Assembly (NCBI GenBank): GCA_016293615.1
Contig: JAEDDX010000037.1
Location: forward strand, 1 to 27,020
Origin: Acetatifactor sp.
GTDB taxonomy: Bacteria; Bacillota; Clostridia; Lachnospirales; Lachnospiraceae
Reading direction: 5' to 3'
Length of the DNA: 27,020 nucleotides
This document shows positions 16,619-24,787 of this stretch, one piece after another. Under the pieces are notes generated by a model that saw only the letters and a program-made list of their open reading frames with translations, was not told the origin of the DNA and did not search any database. Position numbers and translations under genes: made by a program. The number at the start of each line of letters is the position of its first letter. Position 1 is the stretch's first letter.

Positions 16619-17887
16619 CTAGAATACTCTGAAGATGACGGCGCCGTGCTTCGGGACAGAAGCCTTGAGCACCTTGCCTTCCGGATAATTGACTCTGGCA
16701 GTCTTGCCGGACCAGAGTTCTTTGGCGTGATTGGTAGCGCCGAGACCGTAAGTTTCCAGAGGGAAGTGGAAGGATTGTTTTTTCTCGGAAATATTAAACA
16801 GTGCAATATAGCAGCCCTTTTGGTCGAGACGGGGAGCGATCCAGGCAATCTCGTCCTCCGTGCGGTACAACTGATGCGCACAGTGGGTGGCAGTCTCGAT
16901 CTCGAGAACATCTCTGTTGGTCAGAAGCTGCAGGGTGAAAGCATCGTTCTTGGGCAGATCACCGCCTGCAATCAGGGGAGAGCGCATCATACACCAGAGA
17001 CTCATCATGGTAATGAGCTCATCCTCGGTAAAGCGGGTCCAGTCATCCGGGTTGGTACACTGCCGCAGTGCGCCGACGGGAAGCATGTCGGCATCGGGCC
17101 AGTGGCCGGGACCTGAATGTGTACACCACTTTTCTGCGCGCTCAAACATGGCGAGCAGAAGATTCCAGTTGTCCCAGAAATCGTCCGTGATACGCCACAT
17201 GTTGGCATAGGTTTTCAGATGTTCGGCGCGATCCAGGGGAGCGGGTCCGGGAGAGAGGCTAAGCACCATGTCTCTGCCGCAGCCGCGGATGGCTTCGCTG
17301 ATCAGTTCGATCTCGCGTTTACAGTGGGGATATTCTCTGGCGATATCGTCCACCTTGACAAAGTCGACACCCCACTCGGCGTAGAGTGCGAAAATGCTCT
17401 CGTAATAGGCTCTTGCGCCTGCTTCATTCTGCTCACACTTTAAGCCGTACATGTCGGGATTCCAGCAGCAGATGGAGTTGGGGTTTGCCACATCCTTGGC
17501 GGTAAAATCACTCCCGAAAATCGGCAGATTCCGATGCGCAGCCATTCTGGGCATGCCGCGCATGATGTGGATGCCGAACTTCAGCCCAAGACCGTGTACA
17601 TATTCCGCCAAAGGTGCGAACCCCTTGCCGTCGGCGGCGGAAGGGAAACGGTTCACAGCGGGAAGGAGCCGTCCGTACTCATCCATACAGAGAGTGGAGA
17701 AGGGTTCATATTCATGAGAGCCCGCGGTAGGCTGATACCACTGAATGTCCACGACAACATATTCCCAGCCGTATTCTTTCAGGTGGTCTGCCATGTATTG
17801 GGCGTTGGCTCTCACCTGGGCTTCTGTGACAGCGGCGCCGTAGCAGTCCCAGCTGTTCCAGCCCATGGGGGGATTCTTTGCAATCAT
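16619..17887 (-). CDS. GH27 family alpha-galactosidase-like enzyme, cytoplasmic
   Basis: This 422-residue protein starts directly with the GH27 hallmark PPMGWNSWDCYG and has no signal peptide. The nucleophile is Asp180 in DFVKVDDIA (the YLKYDNC position of classical alpha-galactosidases), and the acid/base is probably Asp236 in WRITDDFWDNW. The GPGHWPDADMLPVG segment and a C-terminal beta-sandwich complete the fold. Known GH27 activities include alpha-galactosidase, alpha-N-acetylgalactosaminidase and beta-L-arabinopyranosidase. The last would also fit a hemicellulose locus, so the substrate stays open. A purine-rich TGAGGAC lies about 8 nt before the ATG. It is 19 bp behind the GH9 gene and is almost certainly co-transcribed with it. 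Confidence 0.9.
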   Translation of the reverse strand: MIAKNPPMGWNSWDCYGAAVTEAQVRANAQYMADHLKEYGWEYVVVDIQWYQPTAGSHEYEPFSTLCMDEYGRLLPAVNRFPSAADGKGFAPLAEYVHGLGLKFGIHIMRGMPRMAAHRNLPIFGSDFTAKDVANPNSICCWNPDMYGLKCEQNEAGARAYYESIFALYAEWGVDFVKVDDIAREYPHCKREIELISEAIRGCGRDMVLSLSPGPAPLDRAEHLKTYANMWRITDDFWDNWNLLLAMFERAEKWCTHSGPGHWPDADMLPVGALRQCTNPDDWTRFTEDELITMMSLWCMMRSPLIAGGDLPKNDAFTLQLLTNRDVLEIETATHCAHQLYRTEDEIAWIAPRLDQKGCYIALFNISEKKQSFHFPLETYGLGATNHAKELWSGKTARVNYPEGKVLKASVPKHGAVIFRVF

Positions 17888-17906
17888 GTCTTTGTCCTCA
17901 CAATCA

Positions 17907-19511
17907 TTAGTTGTTGGATGAAATCACAGATGCGAGCAGCTGCAGGAACGCTGAGTTCCAGTAGATGGTCACTTCGTTGGTGGAGTAACTGCCGGTCATA
18001 TCGACGAGACACTTTGCGGGAGCGGTGTCCTTCGTCAGAAGATCCTTGGCAGCTTCATCCGCGAGCCAGTCGCAGGGACCGCCGGAGAGCATACCGGGCA
18101 TTGCCTTGCCTCTGCAGCCGGAGGGTCTGTGATGAGGATGTTTGATGGCGTTGGTGCCGCAGCCGGTGACATAGCACAGTCCCATCGGGTTTCTGCCGAG
18201 GAGATAGTGAATCTGTGCGCAGGCTGCATCGTAGTACTTCCTGTCACCTGTCAGCTTCCAGGCATCATACAGCTGAAGGCCGTTGTTGGCAACGGAGAGG
18301 TTGCTTCCCCATACATAAGATCTGGCGGTCATTGCCGTGGCATAACCGTCAGTCTCCGCAGCGGCCAGATGACGGTCTGCGCTTGCGAGCATTGCCGCAA
18401 TGACGGAAGCCTTGACAGTCTCATCCACGGGATAGGAGGTGGAGAGGTATGCGAGGTTGCCGTAGCTTCCCATATCGCTCCAGCCGTAGCCCTGGTAGAT
18501 CTTTTCTTTGGCGATTGCCTCAAAATCATTCTTGTATTCTTCTTTGCCGAACGCCTTGTAAAGCTCGGCTGCGGCCCAGTAGCGCTCATCCGTATCGATG
18601 GGGTCTCCATATTCACCGGTGGTAATCTCGGGAGGATTCTTAAATCCGCCGGGAAGCTCCATCTGTTTCATTGCCTCGTACGCCTTTACGGAAGCGTCCG
18701 CAAGCTTCTTCGCATAGTCGGCGTCATACTTCTCGTAGAAGCGGACTGCCATTGCGCAGACAGCGGCAAAGTCACCGGTGGCGGTTACGGAAACAGGGCT
18801 TAAGACCATCTGTTCCTTCTCGTCCTCAGGCATGATAAAACCGCAGAAACTGTTGCAGGTAGCCTTGTGATAGAGTGCGCCGTCCGCACGCTGCATTTTC
18901 ATCATCCAGTCAAGCTCATACTTCATCTCTTCCAGGAAAGCGGGGAAGGGAGAAGCAGTTTTCTCGGGGGATTCATAGGAGCTGCAGAGCGCTTCGTTTC
19001 TTTCATAGGCGTAGAGCATCTGGGCAACTGCCATTGCGCCGGGGCCGACATAACGGCCGTAATCTCCGGCATCATGCCAACCGCCCGTGACATCACGGGA
19101 CTCCGTACCGTCATAGGCAACAGCGATTCCGGTATGGCAGGCACAGTGAGCATAGAGTCCGCCGGCACTTTCGGGAATATCGTGACCGCAGCGCTGCAGA
19201 TAGAAGAATGCGGTGGATTTCTGGAAGACATCCCGGTAAGTATCCTCGCCGATACAGAAGGTCTCGGATTCGCAGTGGTCGTGCGTCATAATGTAGTAGA
19301 GTCCGGGTGCGGTAACGGCAGAGAAGTCTCCGATATAGTCGACTTCCTTCGCGGCTGCATTTTCCACACGCCGGTCGGCCTGACCGACATAGACGCATCT
19401 TCCGTCGCTGGTCATGACATTGAAGCCGATGGGTTTGTCGCTGCAGACGGTTACCTTCTTGGTCATGGAAGGCAGATAACCGCACTGGTCAATGTAGATT
19501 TTTCTGTACAT
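17907..19511 (-). CDS. GH9 family glycoside hydrolase without signal peptide
   Basis: This 534-residue protein has an N-terminal Ig-like domain (about 1-90, as in CelD-type GH9 enzymes) followed by the (alpha/alpha)6 GH9 catalytic domain. Key residues are visible: Asp147 and Asp150 in GGWHDAGDYGRYV, the HPHHRPSG loop, and the acid Glu513 in SYSTNEVTIYWN. Most GH9 endoglucanases are secreted and often carry a CBM. This one has neither a signal peptide nor a CBM, so it more likely acts in the cytoplasm on imported beta-glucan or xyloglucan oligosaccharides. The start at 19511 has AGGGGG about 8 nt upstream. It leads a two-gene unit with the GH27 enzyme, which suggests joint processing of a galactose-bearing oligosaccharide. 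Confidence 0.9.
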   Translation of the reverse strand: MYRKIYIDQCGYLPSMTKKVTVCSDKPIGFNVMTSDGRCVYVGQADRRVENAAAKEVDYIGDFSAVTAPGLYYIMTHDHCESETFCIGEDTYRDVFQKSTAFFYLQRCGHDIPESAGGLYAHCACHTGIAVAYDGTESRDVTGGWHDAGDYGRYVGPGAMAVAQMLYAYERNEALCSSYESPEKTASPFPAFLEEMKYELDWMMKMQRADGALYHKATCNSFCGFIMPEDEKEQMVLSPVSVTATGDFAAVCAMAVRFYEKYDADYAKKLADASVKAYEAMKQMELPGGFKNPPEITTGEYGDPIDTDERYWAAAELYKAFGKEEYKNDFEAIAKEKIYQGYGWSDMGSYGNLAYLSTSYPVDETVKASVIAAMLASADRHLAAAETDGYATAMTARSYVWGSNLSVANNGLQLYDAWKLTGDRKYYDAACAQIHYLLGRNPMGLCYVTGCGTNAIKHPHHRPSGCRGKAMPGMLSGGPCDWLADEAAKDLLTKDTAPAKCLVDMTGSYSTNEVTIYWNSAFLQLLASVISSNN

Positions 19512-19563
19512 AAGTACCCCCTTAAAAATGAATTGATAGATTATGAACTGATTAACTAAACTG

Positions 19564-19592
19564 ATTATTGCATGGCGTGATTGGAAAGTAAA
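19564..19592 (-). promoter_or_regulatory. predicted promoter of the GH9-GH27 unit
   Basis: On the minus strand, a -35 TTTACT (19587-19592) and an extended -10 TGCAATAAT (core 19564-19569) are spaced by 17 bp and lie about 55 bp before the GH9 start. The -35 lies in the same AAAGTAAAT 9-mer (plus-strand sense) as the predicted AraC-gene promoter. Confidence 0.45.
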
Positions 19593-19624
19593 TGTATTTT
19601 CCTGCCTGTTTTTTGGCCTTTTGT

Positions 19625-20782
19625 CTATTCTTCGTCATTTTCTTCGCTGCCCTGTTCGCGCATGGGTCTGACACTGATGCCGTTGACACTGACATCGCCG
19701 TCCAGCCTGATGACCAGACATGCAAGCCCGTCGATGGTCCGAGTCTCCAACAGGTCGGTTCTCTCAGGGTTGACCTTGATGACCACATCCGGCGTCTTGA
19801 CCTCGAAGGATCTGGTGTTTATGACATTGGAGGCGATCAGGGCGGTGTCCTCGCCGGCAGTCTCATCGAACTGCTCATCGAAGGCGGCGAGCTTTTCATT
19901 GGAGACGCCGCTGTCGGCTAAGATGGTTTTCATCTCGCCCTTGTCCAGAATCAGAGGTTCCGGATTCTCCTTAGCCGCCTCTGTCATCTCGGAAAGCTTC
20001 TCGTGAATGGACTTCACGGCTTCGATGTCACATTCGTCTCCTAAAATATCCTCGATGATGGTCTGGAAGGTCTCCTTCTGGCCGCCGGCGGAGAGCGGGA
20101 GAGGACAGCCCAAAAGCTCAGAGACGAAGCCCTCCTTCAATTCTTCGGGATCCTTGGAATAATAGAGTGCACTGTGGATGTCGCTGCTTCGGTCCGTGAA
20201 GGCAGGGAACAGGATGCCCGTGTAGGGCAGACCGACCACCCAGTCGCGGATACGGTTCTGGAAGGTGTTTTCCTCCGCATTGTAGGAGAGTCCCGGCTTG
20301 GAAAGCTCCACGGGGCAGATACACGCGAGGATGTATTCGTAGATTTCGTCGGAAGCATCCTCCATCTCGATACCGTCCGTGGTTCTTACGGGAACATCAT
20401 ACACATCATGGATGACAAGAATCAGGAAGTTGCCGACGAACTCATAGTTCGCAATGATCTTGTCATAAAACTCGTCCAACAGGGCGTCATCCCTGAGCTT
20501 GCTGTCCCTTAACCGAAGCAGAAACTCCTGCGTGCCGCCGGCCTGTTCGCTTTGCAGGGGAAACTCCAGCGTCATCAGATTTTTCCCGATGGAACCGGAC
20601 AGTCCCTTTTTGAAAATCTCGAAATACTTGAACATTTCTTCCTCGGGGAGCGCCAGGAAGGGCTGCCCGAACCGGGCCTTTTTATTCTTCTCGCCGTCCA
20701 CATAACAGCCGCAGATGCGGGTGATGGAACAGTTTCTCGGGGAGAGGAGCTTTTTGATCTCCGCTATCTCTTTTTTTGTCAT
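19625..20782 (-). CDS. DUF4317 family protein
   Basis: The protein of about 385 residues begins MTKKEIAEIKKLLSPRNCSI and continues with ITRICGCYVDGEKNKK, the start pattern I know from the DUF4317 family, common in Lachnospiraceae and related Clostridia and of unknown function. It is soluble, acidic at the C-terminus, and has no signal or membrane segment. The start at 20782 is chosen because GAGG lies 8 nt upstream and the family begins there; the frame runs 20 codons further up to 20842 through promoter-like DNA. The gene is divergent from mscL, with back-to-back predicted promoters between them. No clear terminator was found after its stop. Confidence 0.85.
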   Translation of the reverse strand: MTKKEIAEIKKLLSPRNCSITRICGCYVDGEKNKKARFGQPFLALPEEEMFKYFEIFKKGLSGSIGKNLMTLEFPLQSEQAGGTQEFLLRLRDSKLRDDALLDEFYDKIIANYEFVGNFLILVIHDVYDVPVRTTDGIEMEDASDEIYEYILACICPVELSKPGLSYNAEENTFQNRIRDWVVGLPYTGILFPAFTDRSSDIHSALYYSKDPEELKEGFVSELLGCPLPLSAGGQKETFQTIIEDILGDECDIEAVKSIHEKLSEMTEAAKENPEPLILDKGEMKTILADSGVSNEKLAAFDEQFDETAGEDTALIASNVINTRSFEVKTPDVVIKVNPERTDLLETRTIDGLACLVIRLDGDVSVNGISVRPMREQGSEENDEE

Positions 20783-20830
20783 TTCGTTTACCTCTTCTTT
20801 TGCCTTATGCAGTCTTTTATGAGTAACTAA

Positions 20831-20859
20831 AGTATATCGCAATCTTTTTCCCCGGGCAA
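20831..20859 (-). promoter_or_regulatory. predicted promoter of the DUF4317 gene
   Basis: On the minus strand, TTGCCC (20854-20859) and TATACT (20831-20836) are spaced by 17 bp, with the start codon about 50 bp downstream. This is a good sigma-A type match. Confidence 0.65.
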
Positions 20860-20869
20860 TGAAAATCTC

Positions 20870-20898
20870 TTGTGAACCTCTGCTTTTTATGATAAGAT
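20870..20898 (+). promoter_or_regulatory. predicted promoter of mscL
   Basis: TTGTGA (20870-20875) and TAAGAT (20893-20898) are spaced by 17 bp. It points away from the DUF4317 promoter 10 bp to its left. The resulting mscL leader would be about 135 nt, long for such a gene. Confidence 0.4.
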
Positions 20899-20946
20899 AC
20901 AGACAGGAAACGGATATCGTTTTGCCCCGAAGGAAGGTCGCGTGCG

Positions 20947-20978
20947 GGACGGTATCTCATGCTTCGCATGCCGCGTCC
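20947..20978 (+). other. stable hairpin in the mscL leader
   Basis: CATGC-TTC-GCATG forms a perfect 5-bp stem with a 3-nt loop. It is enclosed by GGACG (20947-20951) and CGTCC (20974-20978), giving a two-part stem in a GC-rich stretch about 65-95 nt before the start codon. No T-run follows. It may be a leader structure or chance. Confidence 0.35.
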
Positions 20979-21041
20979 GGCGCGCAAGGGATTCTTTGTT
21001 TTGGACAGGGATGCAATACCACAGCAGAAAGGAAAAGACAC

Positions 21042-21515
21042 ATGAGCAAAGAAAAAGGTTTTGTAGCAGAGTTTAAGAAGTTTATCTTAAGAGGCAATGT
21101 CATGGATATGGCAGTCGGCGTGATCGTCGGCGGAGCGTTCACGGCAATCGTGACCTCCTTAAATAAGGATATCCTGACACCTATCCTGGGGATCTTTGGC
21201 GGTACCGATTTCAGCAATCTGTATGTACAGCTGACCAACAGAGGAACCACCTACGCTACCATCGCGGAGGCACAGGAGGCAGGAGAGGCAGTGCTCGCAT
21301 ACGGTAACTTTATTACCGCGATCCTCAATTTTCTGATCACGGCTCTGGTGATCTTCATGCTCGTCAAACTGGTCAATAAGCTTGCGGAGCTTGGTAAGAA
21401 GAAGGAAGAGGAGCCCGCACCCGCAGCTCCCACTACCAAGGTGTGCCCTTACTGTAAGAGCGAGATTCCCATCGATGCAACCAAGTGCGCACATTGTACT
21501 TCCGATGTAGAGTAG
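21042..21515 (+). CDS. mscL: large-conductance mechanosensitive channel MscL
   Basis: This 157-residue channel opens under membrane tension and releases solutes during osmotic down-shock. The N-terminal helix and first TM (FILRGNVMDMAVGVIVGGAF) match the family almost exactly. A periplasmic loop and a second TM (ITAILNFLITALVIFMLVKL) follow. The C-terminus carries a two-CxxC zinc ribbon (CPYCKSEIPIDATKCAHC) after a charged linker, as in many clostridial MscL proteins. ATG 21042 is chosen because AAAGGA lies 8 nt upstream and the protein then begins at the family start; the frame continues upstream through leader DNA. The TPR lipoprotein gene follows after 38 bp without a terminator. Confidence 0.97.
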   Translation: MSKEKGFVAEFKKFILRGNVMDMAVGVIVGGAFTAIVTSLNKDILTPILGIFGGTDFSNLYVQLTNRGTTYATIAEAQEAGEAVLAYGNFITAILNFLITALVIFMLVKLVNKLAELGKKKEEEPAPAAPTTKVCPYCKSEIPIDATKCAHCTSDVE

Positions 21516-21553
21516 TTTTTTGACACGGACTGACGGACATAGAGGATAAACGA

Positions 21554-22609
21554 ATGCGAAGTAAGAAGTTCATAAGAAAACTCATATGCCCGACAGCCAT
21601 GTTGCTTGTGGCGGGAATGCTTTCGGGCTGCGGCAGTGTACCGGAGCTGACGGCGAAGGCGTCTGCCATGATTCAGGAACTGGACTTTGACGGGGCGCTT
21701 GCAGAGCTGGACAAGGCGATGGAAGCCGGCGAGAACGCCAGGCAGGTGGAACGGTGCAGAGGCATTGCCTACATGGGTCTGACCGAGTATGATAAGGCGG
21801 TCGAATGCTTTCAGAATGCACTGAGAACGAGCAACGGTATCCTTCAGGATTTTGATTTTGACACCAACTTTTACCTCGCGGCTGCCTATACGAAGCTTGG
21901 GCGGTATGCCGAGGCGCAGGAGAGGTATGATGCGATCCTTGCGCTTCGCTCCGGTGAGGCCGACGCCCATTTCCTGCGCGGTAATGCACGCATGAATCTG
22001 GGGAATTTTACCGGCGCGATCGAGGACTTCGAGCAGGTCATCTCTCTGGAACCGAAGAACTATGACCGTCTGATTGAGATCTACGAGGTGCTTGCACACT
22101 TCGGGTACAAGGAGGCCGGACAGGAGTACTTAAGAACGGCGCTGGCATCCGGGGACAAGCAGATGGACAATTATGTCATCGGCCGCATCTACTACTATCT
22201 CGGCGAGTACCAGAAGGCGTACCTCGCCCTGGAGGAAGCGCGGGAAAAGGGAGGCGTGAAGAGCTATCTGTATCTCGGACGATCCTATGAGGCGACCGGC
22301 GATTATAACTATGCCGCCAGCGTATATAACAACTATCTTTCCAAGTATGACGGCAACGCTGAAGTGTACAATCAGCTGGGGCTGTGTGAGATGATGAAGG
22401 GCGAATACCGCAAAGCGCTTGAGGCGTTTCAGGCAGGTATGAAGCTCGGACAGAGCGAGATGCTGCAGACCCTTTCTTTTAACGAAATCATTGCGTATGA
22501 GCATCTCGGCGAATTCCAGCAGGCACGAGCCCTGATGAATAACTATGTGAAGAATTATCCGGACGATGAACAGGCCAGGAGAGAATACGGCTTCCTGTCT
22601 ACCAGATAG
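21554..22609 (+). CDS. TPR-repeat lipoprotein
   Basis: This 351-residue protein has a lipoprotein signal (lipobox LSGC, Cys26) and then consists almost wholly of tetratricopeptide repeats, roughly eight. The clearest are ARQVERCRGIAYMGLTEYDK, FYLAAAYTKLGRYAEAQERY, AHFLRGNARMNLGNFTGAIE and VYNQLGLCEMMKGEYRKALE. Such proteins act as scaffolds for protein contacts, here on the outer face of the membrane; the partner is unknown. GAGGA lies 7 nt before the ATG. It sits between mscL and pyrF on the same strand with short gaps, so the three may share a transcript. Confidence 0.9.
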   Translation: MRSKKFIRKLICPTAMLLVAGMLSGCGSVPELTAKASAMIQELDFDGALAELDKAMEAGENARQVERCRGIAYMGLTEYDKAVECFQNALRTSNGILQDFDFDTNFYLAAAYTKLGRYAEAQERYDAILALRSGEADAHFLRGNARMNLGNFTGAIEDFEQVISLEPKNYDRLIEIYEVLAHFGYKEAGQEYLRTALASGDKQMDNYVIGRIYYYLGEYQKAYLALEEAREKGGVKSYLYLGRSYEATGDYNYAASVYNNYLSKYDGNAEVYNQLGLCEMMKGEYRKALEAFQAGMKLGQSEMLQTLSFNEIIAYEHLGEFQQARALMNNYVKNYPDDEQARREYGFLSTR

Positions 22610-22652
22610 GGTGATCCGTCGCCGGAGATTCCAGAAAGGATATAAAATTAAC

Positions 22653-23588
22653 ATGATCAACAAACTGATTTCCAAAATTCAGGCGACCAACGCGCCCATC
22701 GTAGTGGGTCTGGATCCCATGATGAAATTCGTACCCGAATACATCAAAAAGGCGGCGTTTGCAGAGTACGGCGAGACCTTAGAAGGCGCTGCCGAGGCAA
22801 TCTGGCAGTACAACAAGGGCATCATCGATGCGATCTATGATCTGATTCCTGCCGTAAAACCGCAGGTTGCAATGTACGAGCAGTTCGGGATTCCCGGCAT
22901 GATCGCGTTCAAGAAAACAGTTGACTACTGCAAGTCGAAGGATCTGGTTGTCATCGGCGATGTCAAGCGCGGTGATATCGGTTCCACTTCCGAGGCATAT
23001 GCAGTGGCACACCTTGGCCGTGTGATGGTGGGAAGCAGTTCCTTCGCCGGCTTCGACGAGGATTTTGCCACCGTCAACCCCTACCTTGGCTCCGACGGTA
23101 TCAAGCCCTTCACCAAGGTTTGCGCAGAGGAGAAGAAGGGTATCTTCGTCTTGGTGAAGACCTCCAATCCCTCCAGCGGAGAGTTTCAGGACAGAATCAT
23201 CGACGGCAAGCCCCTGTATGAACATGTCGGCGGGAAGGTTGCCGCATGGGGCGCGGAGTGCATGCCTGAGAGCGGCAATTACAGCTATGTCGGTGCCGTG
23301 GTCGGCGCGACCTATCCTGAGCAGGGTAAAATTTTGAGAAAAGTCATGCCGAACACCTTCATCCTGGTGCCCGGTTACGGCGCGCAGGGCGGTAAGGGAG
23401 CTGACCTTGTCCACTTCTTCAACGAGGACGGTCTGGGCGCGATCATCAATTCCTCCAGAGGAATCATCGCAGCATACCAGCAGGAGCAGTATGCTTCCTT
23501 CGGTGAGCAGGGATATGCAGATGCCTCCAGAGCAGCAGTCATTGCCATGAGAGAGGATATTGCTTCCGCACTTGCAGGCAGAGCGTGA
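22653..23588 (+). CDS. pyrF: orotidine 5'-phosphate decarboxylase, long (type 2) form
   Basis: This 311-residue enzyme converts OMP to UMP, the last step of pyrimidine synthesis. It belongs to the longer PyrF subfamily (about 270-310 residues versus about 230 for the short one). The substrate-site motif is GDVKRGDIGSTSEAY with Asp103, Lys105 and Asp108; the N-terminal VGLDPMMKF and the phosphate-binding region VPGYGAQGG are also typical. ATG 22653 is preferred: the protein then starts at MINKLISKIQ as in relatives, with AAAGG about 13 nt upstream. A frame extension to 22566 overlaps the TPR gene and is unlikely. No other pyrimidine genes are in the window. Confidence 0.95.
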   Translation: MINKLISKIQATNAPIVVGLDPMMKFVPEYIKKAAFAEYGETLEGAAEAIWQYNKGIIDAIYDLIPAVKPQVAMYEQFGIPGMIAFKKTVDYCKSKDLVVIGDVKRGDIGSTSEAYAVAHLGRVMVGSSSFAGFDEDFATVNPYLGSDGIKPFTKVCAEEKKGIFVLVKTSNPSSGEFQDRIIDGKPLYEHVGGKVAAWGAECMPESGNYSYVGAVVGATYPEQGKILRKVMPNTFILVPGYGAQGGKGADLVHFFNEDGLGAIINSSRGIIAAYQQEQYASFGEQGYADASRAAVIAMREDIASALAGRA

Positions 23589-23603
23589 CATCAGCCTGAG
23601 GCG

Positions 23604-23625
23604 AAGGTCATTCAAAAGGTCATTC
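23604..23625. repeat. 12-bp direct repeat in the pyrF-thrH gap
   Basis: AAGGTCATTC occurs at 23604-23613 and at 23616-23625, in tandem with a 12-bp step. It lies 15 bp after pyrF and 38 bp before thrH. The meaning is unknown; it may be a simple duplication or a pair of protein-binding half-sites. Confidence 0.4.
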
Positions 23626-23663
23626 TAAAATCGTTCCATGAGAAAGGGTAGGAAGTGAAGAAG

Positions 23664-24263
23664 ATGAATATAGTTTGTTTGGATTTAGAGGGCGTACTGG
23701 TTCCCGAGATCTGGATCGCGTTTGCTGAGGCAAGCGGTATTCCGGAGTTAAAGAGGACAACACGTGACGAGCCCGATTACGATAAGCTGATGAAGTGGAG
23801 AATCGGTATCTTGAAGGAGCATGGACTCGGACTGAAGGAGATTCAGGAGACCATTGCGAAGATCGACCCGATGCCCGGTGCCAGAGAGTTTCTGGATGAA
23901 CTCAGAAGCCTGACACAGGTGATCATCATCAGCGATACCTTCACGCAGTTCGCCACTCCGCTGATGAAGAAGCTGGGCTGGCCCACGATTTTCTGCAACT
24001 CTCTTGAGGTGGCAGAGGATGGAGAGATCACAGGCTTCAGGATGCGCTGTGAGCAGTCGAAGCTGACGACCGTGAAGGCACTGCAGTCCATCGGCTATGA
24101 GACCATAGCAAGCGGTGACAGCCACAATGACCTGGGCATGATTCAGGCGAGCAAGGCAGGCTTCCTCTTCAGGAGCACGGAGCAGATCAAGGCAGACCAT
24201 CCGGAGCTTCCTGCTTATGAGACCTATGAGGAGCTGCTTGCGGCAATCAAGGCTGCCATGTAA
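23664..24263 (+). CDS. thrH: ThrH-like phosphoserine phosphatase / homoserine phosphotransferase (HAD family)
   Basis: This 199-residue HAD-family enzyme is the homologue of Pseudomonas ThrH, which dephosphorylates phosphoserine and can transfer the phosphate to homoserine. The start MNIVCLDLEGVLVPEIWIAF aligns closely with ThrH. It contains the catalytic DLE (Asp7, Glu9), motif II ISDTF, and the Mg-binding GDSHNDLGM. Two starts have ribosome sites: ATG 23664 (AGGAAG 8 nt upstream) and GTG 23655 (AAAGGG 6 nt upstream). ATG is preferred because it matches the family N-terminus. A strong terminator lies 50 bp after the stop. The enzyme fits serine or threonine metabolism, but no such pathway neighbours are present. 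Confidence 0.9.
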   Translation: MNIVCLDLEGVLVPEIWIAFAEASGIPELKRTTRDEPDYDKLMKWRIGILKEHGLGLKEIQETIAKIDPMPGAREFLDELRSLTQVIIISDTFTQFATPLMKKLGWPTIFCNSLEVAEDGEITGFRMRCEQSKLTTVKALQSIGYETIASGDSHNDLGMIQASKAGFLFRSTEQIKADHPELPAYETYEELLAAIKAAM

Positions 24264-24313
24264 ATCAGAACAGGGCGAAACAAGCTTGGCGTCCCTGCGG
24301 CAAAGAGACCATG

Positions 24314-24353
24314 AGCCCATGTATCTGTCCCGTGCAGATATGTGGGCTTTTTT
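24314..24353 (+). terminator. strong intrinsic terminator after thrH
   Basis: AGCCCATGTATCTG pairs with CAGATATGTGGGCT over 14 positions, two of them GU wobbles, around a 7-nt loop, followed by a run of five more T after the stem. Confidence 0.93.
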
Positions 24354-24441
24354 CAAAAGCTCAGCCTGTCAGGGCAACATTTCAGATAAGACAAAGGAGG
24401 CAAAGAAATCTTCGACAAAGGCTTCCGCCGCCGGTACGAGC

Positions 24442-24609
24442 ATGAAAGTGACAGCATCCGAGAAGAAGCTGGTGGAGCTTTACAGGCAGGCAGACTCCGA
24501 TACCAAAAAGGCAGCCATGAGTCTGCTCAAGGGCGAGAAATCGGAAGCCGCTAATCTGATCGACACTTTGTATAACGGCCTGATGAAGTCTCTAAAGACC
24601 GACAAATAA
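24442..24609 (+). CDS. small charged protein of unknown function, start codon probably damaged
   Basis: From the ATG at 24442 the protein is 55 residues, helical and Lys/Glu-rich (MKVTASEKKLVELYRQADSD at the start, ending in MKSLKTDK). This ATG has no ribosome binding site. A near-perfect one, AAAGGAGG at 24393-24400, lies further upstream, and 7 nt beyond it the sequence reads AAATCTTCGACA. One extra G would give AAATGTCTTCGACA: an ATG at ideal spacing in the same frame, adding a 12-residue Ser/Lys/Ala-rich leader for 67 residues in all. So the gene seems real, but its first codon is broken by a one-base deletion, in the genome or in the assembly. The frame also extends upstream through the thrH terminator, which is not a plausible gene start. 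No family recognised. Confidence 0.55.
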   Translation: MKVTASEKKLVELYRQADSDTKKAAMSLLKGEKSEAANLIDTLYNGLMKSLKTDK

Positions 24610-24787
24610 TGCAGGACAGGTTCTGCAGGGACAGACTGCGCGATGAGAAACGCAGGATATGCGAGCCAAGAGTTTCCCGGCAACAAGAAAGACAAAAGAA
24701 TGTAACAAAGCAACAAAATCAAATCACAAAACAAACATAACAGGATAACGCTATGAAACAGTAAAATTAGGAAATACAGGCATTCAG

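Noticed and set aside
21433..21515. MscL zinc-ribbon tail as a novel fusion
   Set aside because: A C-terminal two-CxxC ribbon is, to my knowledge, frequent in clostridial MscL proteins, so it is recorded but not treated as new.
21520..21548. Perfect TTGACA as promoter of the TPR lipoprotein gene
   Set aside because: The matching -10 position falls on the ribosome binding site, only a few bases before the start codon, and reads AGGATA.
24217..24441. Long N-terminal extension of the small gene at 24442
   Set aside because: The extension overlaps the end of thrH and the whole thrH terminator hairpin; a start beyond a strong terminator is unlikely.
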